Shown here: positions 42,821 to 51,485 of the stretch, one piece after another
How the letters are laid out: the number at the start of each line of letters is the position of its first letter
Position numbering within the stretch: the stretch's first letter is position 1
NCBI GenBank assembly: GCA_947375135.1
Contig: CANCER010000007.1
Span: forward strand, 94,936-158,935
Direction of reading: 5' to 3'
Length of the DNA: 64,000 bases
DNA from: Comamonadaceae bacterium
Lineage (GTDB): Bacteria; Pseudomonadota; Gammaproteobacteria; Burkholderiales; Burkholderiaceae_C
The notes under the pieces: model-generated
What the model was told of the DNA's origin: nothing
The model's database searches: none
The model's input: only the letters and a program-made list of their open reading frames with translations
Made by a program: the position numbers and the translations under genes

Positions 42821-45800
42821 ATGCAAGGGTTCTTTAGTTCCCCCGTAGTGCGCGCCATTCTGGCGTTTTTGGCGCTCATTCTGCTGGCGCTTGCCGTCTG
42901 GTTCATCGGCCCGCTGCTGGCCTTTGGTGAGTTGCATCCGCTGGCCAGCGTCGGTATCCGCATCACCACCATCTGCCTGATGCTGGTGTTTGTGATCTTT
43001 GCCCTGATGGGCTGGACGCTTAGTGTGATCGGCGTCACCTGCTTGTGCCTCCTGGTTTGGCACGCCGGGCCCTTGCTGGCCTTTGCCAACTTCCATCCGC
43101 TGGAGCCGGTGTGGGTGCGCGCGGTCACCATTGCTGTCATTGCCCTGATCTATCTGGTGTGGGCCATCTACACGCTGTGGAACCTGATCCGCAATGACGA
43201 GGCCTTTGCCAAACGCCTGTTTGGTCGCGACAAGAACGCCCCCAAGGTGCTGGCCAAGGACGAGGTGCGTGCCATTGCCGACATCGCCCGCAAGTCGGTC
43301 GGCCAACTCAAGCAAATGCACATCACCATGGCTGGTGGAACGGGCTCCTTTGTAGGCGCCTTGCGCCGCTTGGTGGAGGGCAAGCGCTATCTGTACGAAC
43401 TGCCCTGGTACATGATCATCGGCACGCCCGGTGCGGGCAAGACATCGGCTCTGCTCAACTCGGGTCTGAAGTTCCCGGTGGCCGAGCAGATGGGCACGGC
43501 CAGCGCGCAGATGACCCTGTCGCAAAACGCCGGCACCCTGAACTGCGCCTGGTGGTTCACCAACGATGCGGTGCTGATTGACACGGCGGGCCGTTATACG
43601 AATCCGGCGGACGGTCGCGGCTTCAAGCGGCTCAATCCTCCCAAGGACGTGGAGCCTACGGCGGAGCCTGGCGATCCGAGTCTGCAGGAGCAGACCAATG
43701 CCGCCGAGTGGAAGGGCTTTCTGGGTGTGCTGCGCCAGGTGCGCTCGCGTGCCCCCATCAACGGTGCCTTGCTGGCGGTGGATGTGGCCAAGCTGCTGGG
43801 CGATGACGACGCCGAAGCCATGGCCCACGCGGCGCAATTGCGCGCCCGCCTGGGTGAGCTGCGCCAGGAACTGGGCATACGCTTTCCGGTGTATGTGGTG
43901 CTGACCAAGACCGACTTGCTGCGCGGCTTTGCCGAGTATTTCAGCAGCCTGACCACCGAGGCCCGTGCCCAGGTCTGGGGCTTCACCCTGCCATGGGTGG
44001 ATCAGGGCAAGGCCAAGGCGGCACCGCTGGCGCCCCAAATCGAGCGCGAGCTCGAAGCATTGCAGCGCCGTGTCGCTGATGGCGTGGCCACGCGCCTGCA
44101 GGAAGAGTTTGAGCTGGACAGGCGCCAGGCCCTATATGTGCTGCCGCACGAGTTGGCTGCCCTGGCTCCTCGTCTGGCCACTTTGCTGGATGCCGTCTTC
44201 TCCGATTCGCGCTACGACACCACGCAACTCACCCACACCCTGCGCGGCGTGTATTTCACCAGCGCCATGCAGTACGAAGACCGCAGGGTCACGGCGGACC
44301 GGCGTGCGCTGGTACCGCGCTTGCGACAAGCACTTTCCGGCATGGCCGCACGCATGCGCGGCGCAGAGCCTGTCAGCAACTATGCACTGCTGAGCACGCA
44401 GGGGCGTGCCAGCAGCACGCGCAGTTTCTTTATGACCGATGCGCTCACGCGGGTGATATTCCCCGAGGCCCACCTGGTCAAACCCAACCTGAAGTGGGAA
44501 GCGCGCTTCCGTCTGTTGCGTCTGGTGGGCCACGCGCTGGTGGTGCTGGTCTTTCTGTGGTTGTCCGGCGCGCTGGTGCTGAGCCATTCCAACAACCAGT
44601 CGTATTTGTCGGATGTGGGTGGCAAGACCGAAACCCTGACCGAAAAAATGAAGGAGCTGATCACCCACCAAAGCACCGACAAAATGATAGAGGTGCTGGG
44701 CCTGGCACAGGCCTTACCCACCCACTCGGGTCTGGATCTGGCGGATCCCTCCGGTGCCTATCTGTATGGCTTGTATTCGGCCGATCCGGTGGCCGATGCG
44801 GCGCATATCACCTATGGCAATCTGCAAGACCGGCTGATCCTGCCAGTACTCACGCAGCGCATGGAGTCGGTGATGCGCGCAGCCGTGGCCAACGCGGACT
44901 CCAAAACCGCCTATGACACCTTGCATGTTTACTTGCTGCTGCATGACAAAGAGCACTACGTTGGCACCGCTTCGCAAGAGGTGCGCACCTGGGTGTTGAA
45001 CGATTGGCAAGAGGGCGCCGTCAAGGACAGTGCGGCCAAGGACAGCGCCAAAGACAAGGCTGCCAAGGACACGCCCATCGTAGCCCCCAAAGACGTGTTG
45101 GCTGCCCAACCCAAAACCGAGAAGGCTGCCCCCCTTAAGATGGTCGACAGTGGCCCGGGCTTGGCCTCCAGCTTCGGCAACAGCACGGCCATGGTGTCGT
45201 ATCTGCAGGATATGTTTTCCGGAAAACGCCTGGTGCAATCCGGCACCGCGCGTGACGAGGCGCTGGTACGCCAGGTCCGGTCCTTTCTGGACACCAGCTC
45301 CAGCAGCGAGCGTTTGTACCAGCGCACCAAGGCGGCCTTGATTCCCGACGCGCCGCAGGACTTCACCCTGGTGCGGGCACTGGGTCCGCAGGCGGGTACG
45401 CTCTTCAGCCGGGCGTCGGGCAAGACCTTGGAGAAGGGAGTCCCGGGTTTTTTTACCTATGACGGTTACCACGGACTCTTTGCCAAACGCCTGGTCGAGA
45501 TGGTAGCCGTCGCCCAAGTGGATGATGCCTGGGTCATGGGGCGCACCGATGGCATTTCAGCGCCCAAGAAGACGGTGGACACCGGTGGCGCCACGGAGGC
45601 CGAAACCCGGGCGCTGACCGAAGAGATTCGCCGCCAGTACCTCAACGAATACACCGAGCTGTGGACCGCGTTTTTGCAGGACATCCGCATCATCAGTACC
45701 GATGGTGGCGGCTCACTCTCGTTTGAGCTGAATGTGTTGCGCCAGCTTGCCGCACCCGACTCACCGCTTACGCGTCTGGGGCGCATGGCCGCGCGCGAGA

Positions 45801-47059
45801 CCACCTTGTCGCGTTCGCTCAAGACCACCAGCGACGAAGACAAGTCTATTTTTGACAAGGCCAGCGACCAGCTCGACAAGAAGACCGCACAAGTCAACAA
45901 AGACCTGGGCCTGCGTCCCGAACAGCGCGCAGAGCGCCAGTTTGTGGACGAACGCTTCTCGGCCTTACGTGAAGTGGTGACGGGTCAGAGCGAAGGTGCT
46001 GCCACGCCCGGTGGCAAGCCGGCACTCGACGGCATCACCAATTTGCTCAACGAGTACTACACCGCGCTGGTCGTAGCCGATACCGCAATCAGCTCCGGCG
46101 CACTGCCACCCGCTGGTGTCGAGGCTGCCACCAAGATCAAGATTGAGGCCGGCAAATTGCCCGCACCCTTTCGGGAGGTTCTTCTGGGCGTTAGCGCCAA
46201 CGGCTCGGACAAGGTGGCCCAGGGCGCCGCATCGATTCTGCGTGTGCAAGCCCAGGCCCAGATGGACAGGCTGGTCGGCATGTTGGCGCTGACGGTGGGT
46301 GAGCCCTGCAAGCGCAACATCGCCGGACGCTACCCCTTTGGCCAGAGCACACAGGAAGTGGCTGTGGACGACTTCAACGCCATGTTTGCAGCGGGTGGCG
46401 CGGCCGATGAGTATTTCAATAAGTATCTGGCACCGTTGGTAGACACCAGTTCCCGCCCCTGGAAATACAAGAGCCCTGCCTCCGCCAATACCATGGTGGG
46501 TACCGAGAATCTGGCCGGTGGTCAGGCTCCTGCGGCGGCGGCCAGTGGCCCCACATTAACAGGGGAGCTGCTGAAGTTACTGGCGGCCAGCGGGCCGAAT
46601 CCGGACTTCTTTGCGCAGGTCGGGCAAATCCGCGAGGCCTATTTCAAGGAACCCGGCGCCAAGCGCATGGCCTGGAAGCTGGACCTGACGGTGCAATCGC
46701 TGGATGCCAGCGTGACCGAACTGCTGATCGACATGGATGGTCAGGTGCAGCGCTATGCCCACGGCCCGGTGCAAGCCATGGCGGTGCAGTGGCCCGGCCC
46801 GCGTGGCGGCACGATGGCCGAGATCAGTGCACAACCCCGTATCAAGGCGGATACCTCGGCCCTCTCGGTGCGGGGTCCCTGGGCCTTGCTGCATTTGATG
46901 GAGCGTGGTCACATCACCAGCGGAGCGAGCGCCGGGCGCGTGGCGGTGGAGTTCCTGTTTGACAACCGCCGTGCCGTTCTGGAAGTGGGAAGCAGCGGGG
47001 CCAATCCGCTCAGCAGCCCGCTGCTCAAGAACTTCAATTGCCCGCTGCGTTCGGGTTGA
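42821..47059 (+). CDS. tssM: T6SS inner-membrane channel protein TssM (IcmF)
   Basis: This 1412-residue IcmF-type protein has a cytoplasmic GTPase-like domain with Walker A GTPGAGKT (201-208), a second membrane span near residue 570 (ALVVLVFLWLSGALVLSH) and a large periplasmic part that contacts TssJ. The N-terminus is unusual: a membrane unit VWFIGPLLAFGELHPL (26-41) is repeated as VWHAGPLLAFANFHPL (79-94), so about 53 residues appear duplicated and the N-terminal region has about four helices. The ATG at 42821 lies 13 bases after the tssL stop and GGAAG precedes it. Confidence 0.95.
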   Translation: MQGFFSSPVVRAILAFLALILLALAVWFIGPLLAFGELHPLASVGIRITTICLMLVFVIFALMGWTLSVIGVTCLCLLVWHAGPLLAFANFHPLEPVWVRAVTIAVIALIYLVWAIYTLWNLIRNDEAFAKRLFGRDKNAPKVLAKDEVRAIADIARKSVGQLKQMHITMAGGTGSFVGALRRLVEGKRYLYELPWYMIIGTPGAGKTSALLNSGLKFPVAEQMGTASAQMTLSQNAGTLNCAWWFTNDAVLIDTAGRYTNPADGRGFKRLNPPKDVEPTAEPGDPSLQEQTNAAEWKGFLGVLRQVRSRAPINGALLAVDVAKLLGDDDAEAMAHAAQLRARLGELRQELGIRFPVYVVLTKTDLLRGFAEYFSSLTTEARAQVWGFTLPWVDQGKAKAAPLAPQIERELEALQRRVADGVATRLQEEFELDRRQALYVLPHELAALAPRLATLLDAVFSDSRYDTTQLTHTLRGVYFTSAMQYEDRRVTADRRALVPRLRQALSGMAARMRGAEPVSNYALLSTQGRASSTRSFFMTDALTRVIFPEAHLVKPNLKWEARFRLLRLVGHALVVLVFLWLSGALVLSHSNNQSYLSDVGGKTETLTEKMKELITHQSTDKMIEVLGLAQALPTHSGLDLADPSGAYLYGLYSADPVADAAHITYGNLQDRLILPVLTQRMESVMRAAVANADSKTAYDTLHVYLLLHDKEHYVGTASQEVRTWVLNDWQEGAVKDSAAKDSAKDKAAKDTPIVAPKDVLAAQPKTEKAAPLKMVDSGPGLASSFGNSTAMVSYLQDMFSGKRLVQSGTARDEALVRQVRSFLDTSSSSERLYQRTKAALIPDAPQDFTLVRALGPQAGTLFSRASGKTLEKGVPGFFTYDGYHGLFAKRLVEMVAVAQVDDAWVMGRTDGISAPKKTVDTGGATEAETRALTEEIRRQYLNEYTELWTAFLQDIRIISTDGGGSLSFELNVLRQLAAPDSPLTRLGRMAARETTLSRSLKTTSDEDKSIFDKASDQLDKKTAQVNKDLGLRPEQRAERQFVDERFSALREVVTGQSEGAATPGGKPALDGITNLLNEYYTALVVADTAISSGALPPAGVEAATKIKIEAGKLPAPFREVLLGVSANGSDKVAQGAASILRVQAQAQMDRLVGMLALTVGEPCKRNIAGRYPFGQSTQEVAVDDFNAMFAAGGAADEYFNKYLAPLVDTSSRPWKYKSPASANTMVGTENLAGGQAPAAAASGPTLTGELLKLLAASGPNPDFFAQVGQIREAYFKEPGAKRMAWKLDLTVQSLDASVTELLIDMDGQVQRYAHGPVQAMAVQWPGPRGGTMAEISAQPRIKADTSALSVRGPWALLHLMERGHITSGASAGRVAVEFLFDNRRAVLEVGSSGANPLSSPLLKNFNCPLRSG

Positions 47060-47069
47060 AGAGACTGCC

Positions 47070-47882
47070 ATGCTTCAATCCGTTTCAGAACACTTGAGCC
47101 GCCGCTGGCTAGCGGCTCCCTTGTCCATTTGGGGCAAGCTGCCCAGCCATGGCGATTTCTTACGTCACCGTGCCACCGCCGCGCAGGCGCAAGACTGGCA
47201 GGACTGGGTTGCGCGCGTCTGGAGCCAGCGCCCCTCTGTTTCGCCCACACAACTCCCACGCAGCAGTGCGCGTGGCGAGCCCGGTTGGGTTTCGCTGGAG
47301 CCACGCAAGGCGGTTGCCAGTCTGGCTGAAGTCCCGGTCGCCTTTGTGCTGCAGCCCGGGGCCATGCCGTTCTCACCCAGGCACTGTGTGCAAGGCGTGA
47401 TGGTGGCTTCGGAAGACCAGGTCGGGCGTCCTTGCCCGCTGATCATCTTCCAGCAAGTGGCACCCGCCTGGATGCGGCGCAGTTGGGCGCGGCCGTCGGC
47501 CCATAGCCACCACGACCTGCTTTACTGGTTGGCGCGCATCGCGGCGCGCACCCATGCGTCCGACAAGAGCTGGGAAGAGTTGACCGGCGCTGTGGACGCG
47601 GTGTGGCAGGCCCATGCGCCCAACTGGAAGCACCTCATGGGTGCCCCCATTCCTGCGCCCACCAGTCTTCAGTTGGATTTGCTGGTGCGCAAGTATTGCG
47701 AGCAGGACACGTCCGATACGGCCCGGGGTTTGCACGGTGTAAATCGCATGCCATGGGTCAACTGGCCTGTGCAAATCGTGCGCCCGCAGCACCCGGTGCA
47801 TGCTTTCTGGCAGCAGGATATTCGGGGAGGCTATGTCAGCGCTAGCGAAAGCCTGCCGACCTTGTGGGGAGCACGCGCATGA
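47070..47882 (+). CDS. tagF: T6SS-associated regulator TagF (ImpM)
   Basis: This 270-residue TagF/DUF2094 protein has the family entry WGKLPSHGDFLRHRATAAQA and FVLQPGAMPFSPRHCVQGVM. In other systems TagF represses T6SS assembly post-translationally and can be fused to, or act with, a PppA phosphatase and Fha. No kinase or phosphatase of that pathway is in this window. It starts 11 bases after tssM and its stop overlaps the next gene (ATGA). Confidence 0.9.
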   Translation: MLQSVSEHLSRRWLAAPLSIWGKLPSHGDFLRHRATAAQAQDWQDWVARVWSQRPSVSPTQLPRSSARGEPGWVSLEPRKAVASLAEVPVAFVLQPGAMPFSPRHCVQGVMVASEDQVGRPCPLIIFQQVAPAWMRRSWARPSAHSHHDLLYWLARIAARTHASDKSWEELTGAVDAVWQAHAPNWKHLMGAPIPAPTSLQLDLLVRKYCEQDTSDTARGLHGVNRMPWVNWPVQIVRPQHPVHAFWQQDIRGGYVSASESLPTLWGARA

Positions 47883-49039
47883 TTCTGCATACGCCCGCCC
47901 AGTCCGCGCCACAACTGGAGTTGCTGGATCTGCAGTACCAGGGTCGCGCCATCGATTGGTCCTGGCAATGGCCGGACCACGCTTTCAAGCTGGGGTTCGA
48001 TGCCATTCTCGGCAATCTGGAGGAGGCGGACCCGGATCTGTTGCTGCATGCCCGGTATTGCAGCGTGCAGCGTGCGGGCTCTTACCATCAACCGGTATGG
48101 TTGCTCAGCAACAGCAGCCATGAAATGGTTTGCAGTGTGAATCAGCACGTTCTTGCGGTCGGTAGCCAATTGCGCCTGGCCCATGGCGACCAAGTCGAAC
48201 TGGGTCTTGCGCGCTTTGTGGTGTCGCTGGAGCCCATGCCTGCGATGCCGCGTTCGGGGGATACCAACCCTAAGTCGGACGCGGGCCATCCAAACGCGCG
48301 CGAGGGGGTGGAAGCACCTTTCGATCTCACGGCGCTGGATGCATTGGCCGATATCTCGGCCTTGACGGACGCAGAAGCCCAGGGCCTCAAGCGCACGGAC
48401 TTTGGCGACATCATTTCCCTCACGCCCCTGGAGCAGGTCGCACCGACAGCATCTGAGCGGGTGACGCCCGCAGCGGGCAAAGAGCCGACACTGGCCGAGG
48501 CGCTGGCAGCCGGCAAGCAGCCCAGCTACGCGGAAAAAGTGTCCGACCTGCTAGCGCAATTCACCGCCGGTGCGCAAGCGCCCAAGCAGGTTGAGACGCT
48601 GACCAATGATCCGCTGGATGCATTGCACACCATGTACCTCGCCAAATTGCGCGACCCCGTACATGGCGACGATCAGGACCTCTGGAACGACGTCGTGCGG
48701 GCTGACCAGCATCAGCACGCCGACCCGATGCAGCAATGGATGCAGGCCGCAGGCACCAACCCGAGCCTGGACGATTTGCTGGGTCAACCCCACAGCATCG
48801 CATCGGTCATCCAGGGTCTGGACGCCCTCGGTGCATCGGACGTGTTGGCACCCGAACCCTTTGCCAGTGTGATGCACCTGTTCGCGCCCGAACACCTGCG
48901 CGAACAAGGCCAGGATTCGCTGGAGACCTTGGTTCAGCGCAGCCTGCCGGGCTTGACCCGGCGCGAACACCACAGCCTGTCGCTGGACAGCGTCATGCCC
49001 TTTACCGGCGGTGAAGACTTGCCACCCAAAACCAAATGA
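47879..49039 (+). CDS. Divergent FHA-domain T6SS protein (Fha/TagH-like)
   Basis: This 386-residue protein has an N-terminal region of about 120 residues with forkhead-associated character: the end VNQHVLAVGSQLRLAHGDQVE followed by LGLARFVV is the usual last FHA strands. The phosphopeptide-binding Arg/Ser/His residues are not clearly in place, so binding may be weak or lost. The C-terminal 250 residues are Ala/Pro/Glu-rich, probably flexible, with DPLDALHTMYLAKLRDPVHG. Fha proteins link threonine phosphorylation to T6SS assembly. Start overlaps the tagF stop. Family call is moderate. Confidence 0.65.
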   Translation: MILHTPAQSAPQLELLDLQYQGRAIDWSWQWPDHAFKLGFDAILGNLEEADPDLLLHARYCSVQRAGSYHQPVWLLSNSSHEMVCSVNQHVLAVGSQLRLAHGDQVELGLARFVVSLEPMPAMPRSGDTNPKSDAGHPNAREGVEAPFDLTALDALADISALTDAEAQGLKRTDFGDIISLTPLEQVAPTASERVTPAAGKEPTLAEALAAGKQPSYAEKVSDLLAQFTAGAQAPKQVETLTNDPLDALHTMYLAKLRDPVHGDDQDLWNDVVRADQHQHADPMQQWMQAAGTNPSLDDLLGQPHSIASVIQGLDALGASDVLAPEPFASVMHLFAPEHLREQGQDSLETLVQRSLPGLTRREHHSLSLDSVMPFTGGEDLPPKTK

Positions 49040-49043
49040 AGCT

Positions 49044-49997
49044 ATGAATACCTCCACGACGCCAAATCCCTTGCTGCTCAGCCAGCTCAACCCGGAGCAC
49101 AACCTGCAAGATGCCCTGACCCGTCTGGAGGGGGAAGTGCGAACCCATCCCTCCAGCGCCGGCCACCGTTGGGCCTTGGCTGAACTTTTGTGTGTCTTGG
49201 GACAGTGGGAGCGCGCCCTCAAGCAATTACAGGTCGGCGCGAAACTGGTGGATGCCAAAGACGCGCACTGGCAAGCCAAAGCCCAGTTGTTGCGCGGCCT
49301 GATTCGCGCCGAAGCGCAGCGCACCCAGGTCTTTGCCGGTCAGTTGTTGCCCGTGCCCGTGGTGGACCGGCCGCAATGGATGGAGGACCTGGCCCGCGCC
49401 ATTAGCCTGAACGAAAAGGGGGAGCACGCCCAGGCCGATGCAGTGCGCCGCGCAGCGCTGGACGCAGCCCCCACCCACGCCGGTGTGTGCACCTGGCACG
49501 ACGACAGCGATCGGGAACTGTCCGAGCGCGTGCAGGCGGGTAGCGATCAGCCCTTGAGCGAGCAGCGCTTCGATTGGATCAGCGATACCGACACCCGGCT
49601 GGGTCCGGTATGCGAATTCATTGTGGCCGGCGGGTATCGTTGGTTGGCCTATGCCGATATTGCGTCGGTGCAAATTTCCCGCCCGGCCAGTCTGCTGGAT
49701 CTGGTGTGGCTGCCCGCAACACTGAGGTTGCGCAGCACCCAGGCCGGGCCGCAGCAGTTGCGTGGCTTTATTCCGTCACGCTATAGCGGTACTGAAAACA
49801 TCGCTGCGGAAATTGGCAGCAACCAGCGTGATGCACTCATGCTGTCGCGCCTGACCCTGTGGCAAGACATCGGTGAAACCGGTGTGTTCGCTCTGGGGCA
49901 AAAGACGCTGATGACCCAGCAGGGTGACCTGCCACTGATGGGCATACGGTCGCTGGAGATGGCTGGCGCAGCGCCGGATCAGGGCAGCTTGCAATGA
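49044..49997 (+). CDS. tagJ: T6SS accessory protein TagJ (ImpE)
   Basis: This 317-residue TagJ/ImpE protein has an N-terminal TPR-like part (HRWALAELLCVLGQWERALK QLQ region) and a C-terminal sheath- or ClpV-linked domain (GGYRWLAYADIASVQISRPA; LVWLPATLRLRSTQAGP). TagJ binds TssB N-termini in systems of the HSI-I class and helps ClpV-dependent disassembly. The ATG at 49044 fits the family N-terminus. The stop overlaps the tssE start (ATGA). Confidence 0.88.
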   Translation: MNTSTTPNPLLLSQLNPEHNLQDALTRLEGEVRTHPSSAGHRWALAELLCVLGQWERALKQLQVGAKLVDAKDAHWQAKAQLLRGLIRAEAQRTQVFAGQLLPVPVVDRPQWMEDLARAISLNEKGEHAQADAVRRAALDAAPTHAGVCTWHDDSDRELSERVQAGSDQPLSEQRFDWISDTDTRLGPVCEFIVAGGYRWLAYADIASVQISRPASLLDLVWLPATLRLRSTQAGPQQLRGFIPSRYSGTENIAAEIGSNQRDALMLSRLTLWQDIGETGVFALGQKTLMTQQGDLPLMGIRSLEMAGAAPDQGSLQ

Positions 49998-50566
49998 ATG
50001 CACGAGACGCCCTGCATCCGGGCGCACGGGTTTTACCCTCCACGCTCGCGCCCTCGCAAAAGCGCACGGAGCGCCCCTACTTGCCCACCCTGTTTGATCG
50101 GCTCTGTGACGACGCACCGAGCGAATCTGTCGAGGCACCCGAGGCCTACGCCAGCAACCGTGTGCAAATGCGCCAGATCGTGCAGCGGGATCTGGCGCTG
50201 CTGCTCAACACGACCGACCAGAGCGATCTGCTCGACGCAGCGCGCTACCCCGATGCGGCCAGGTCCACCATCAATTTTGGTGTGCCGGCGCTGGCCGGTG
50301 GCTACCTGTCTGAGAAAAAGTGGGCCGACATTGAAGCCATGATCCGCCGCGCCATTTTGAACTTTGAGCCGCGGCTGATGCCGCAAACGCTGATCGTGCG
50401 ACCCCTGCTCAAGGAGCACGCTACAGCGCACTACAACGTGCTCACTTTTGAAATATCCGGCCACATCCAGATGCAACCCTATCCCATGGAGTTCACCGTG
50501 CAAAGCAATGTGGACCTGGAAACCAACCGTATCGAACTGCACCACACCAGGAGCCCGGCCCCATGA
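49994..50566 (+). CDS. tssE: T6SS baseplate protein TssE (gp25-like)
   Basis: This 190-residue gp25-like wedge protein has an N-terminal PYLPTLFDRLCDD motif, the conserved INFGVPALAGGYLSEKKWAD and IRRAILNFEPRLMPQTLIVR. The latter two mark the fold that starts sheath polymerisation. The length is typical (about 150-190). It begins inside the tagJ stop and ends overlapping the coiled-coil gene (ATGA). Confidence 0.95.
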   Translation: MNARDALHPGARVLPSTLAPSQKRTERPYLPTLFDRLCDDAPSESVEAPEAYASNRVQMRQIVQRDLALLLNTTDQSDLLDAARYPDAARSTINFGVPALAGGYLSEKKWADIEAMIRRAILNFEPRLMPQTLIVRPLLKEHATAHYNVLTFEISGHIQMQPYPMEFTVQSNVDLETNRIELHHTRSPAP

Positions 50567-51450
50567 ACACTGTCGCCAATATGTCTATGGAACACGATAA
50601 AAAGCTGCGCCAGTTGTTTGAACTGGCTGAAGACAACCAACTCGCGGTGCAGGACGCCATTGCCTGCCTGACGGCGGAGCGCGAGGCGCTGGCGAAGGAG
50701 CGCATGGTGCTGGCCAAAGCCTCGGTCAACTCGGCCGAGGTGTCAGACACCTTGCGCAGAGCGACGGCAGACGCCATACCTGCCATTGCGGCGGCGGCGG
50801 ACAAATCCATCCAGGCTTCCATGGAGCGGGCATTGGCTTCTACGCACGAGGCCAACGATACGTTCCGGCGCGCGACAAGCGACGCCTCCGACAGTTTGCG
50901 CCGCACCGCCACCGAGGCCGTGCCTGCCATAGAGCGCGCAGCCGACCGCGTCATCAAGGATTCCATGGAGCGCGCACTGGGGCTGACGCAAGACGCCGCC
51001 TCGCGCATCTGGACCGGCACAGCCGCGCCGGTGGTGGAGCGCTTCAGCACCGTCATCCAGATGGCGGTCGAGATGGAGACACGTATCCGCCGCGCCGGCT
51101 ATCGCCATGCCTGGCAGTGGACCGCACTCACTGCCCTGGGCGTGGTGGCCACCATCGTGGTCGCCGTCGTTGGCGTGCAGCAACTCAAAAGCCAGCAGGC
51201 CGAAGTGCAACGCCAGCAAGCCGACTTGCAGGCGCAAAAGGCCGCCTTCTCCGAAGAGATGGCGCGCATGCAGGCCAGCGTGACCTTCCTGGAAAAAAAG
51301 GGCGGCCGCATTCATCTGGACAAGTGCGGACCCGAAGGTCGCCTGTGTTTTGAAGTGACGGCGGATCAGGGCAATGGCCGCAACAACTTCAAGGGCAGTT
51401 GGTTCAGCAGTGACAACCAGAAGAGCTTTGTCATCCCCAAAGGGTATTGA
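50563..51450 (+). CDS. Membrane coiled-coil protein with mobilization-protein-like C-terminus
   Basis: The 295-residue protein is not a known T6SS component to me. Residues 61-97 and 109-145 are homologous repeats (SDTLRRATADAIPAIAAAAD vs SDSLRRTATEAVPAIERAAD, then SMERALA / SMERALG), a helical bundle unit. One membrane helix (about 187-206) and a coiled coil (207-245) follow, then KKGGRIHLDKCGPEGRLCFE and the terminal IPKGY. That C-terminal pattern recalls plasmid mobilization (relaxosome) proteins; this is from memory. It lies between tssE and vgrG2 and overlaps tssE, so it is made with the apparatus. It may be a VgrG2-associated adaptor or a membrane anchor. Confidence 0.75.
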   Translation: MNTVANMSMEHDKKLRQLFELAEDNQLAVQDAIACLTAEREALAKERMVLAKASVNSAEVSDTLRRATADAIPAIAAAADKSIQASMERALASTHEANDTFRRATSDASDSLRRTATEAVPAIERAADRVIKDSMERALGLTQDAASRIWTGTAAPVVERFSTVIQMAVEMETRIRRAGYRHAWQWTALTALGVVATIVVAVVGVQQLKSQQAEVQRQQADLQAQKAAFSEEMARMQASVTFLEKKGGRIHLDKCGPEGRLCFEVTADQGNGRNNFKGSWFSSDNQKSFVIPKGY

Positions 51451-51485
51451 GCCACCACTAGAACCATCTGCAAGGTAGACCCGCC

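Noticed and set aside
50563..51450. Idea that the coiled-coil gene marks an integrated mobilizable plasmid
   Set aside because: No relaxase, oriT-like repeat or other mobilization gene is near, and the gene overlaps tssE by 4 bases.
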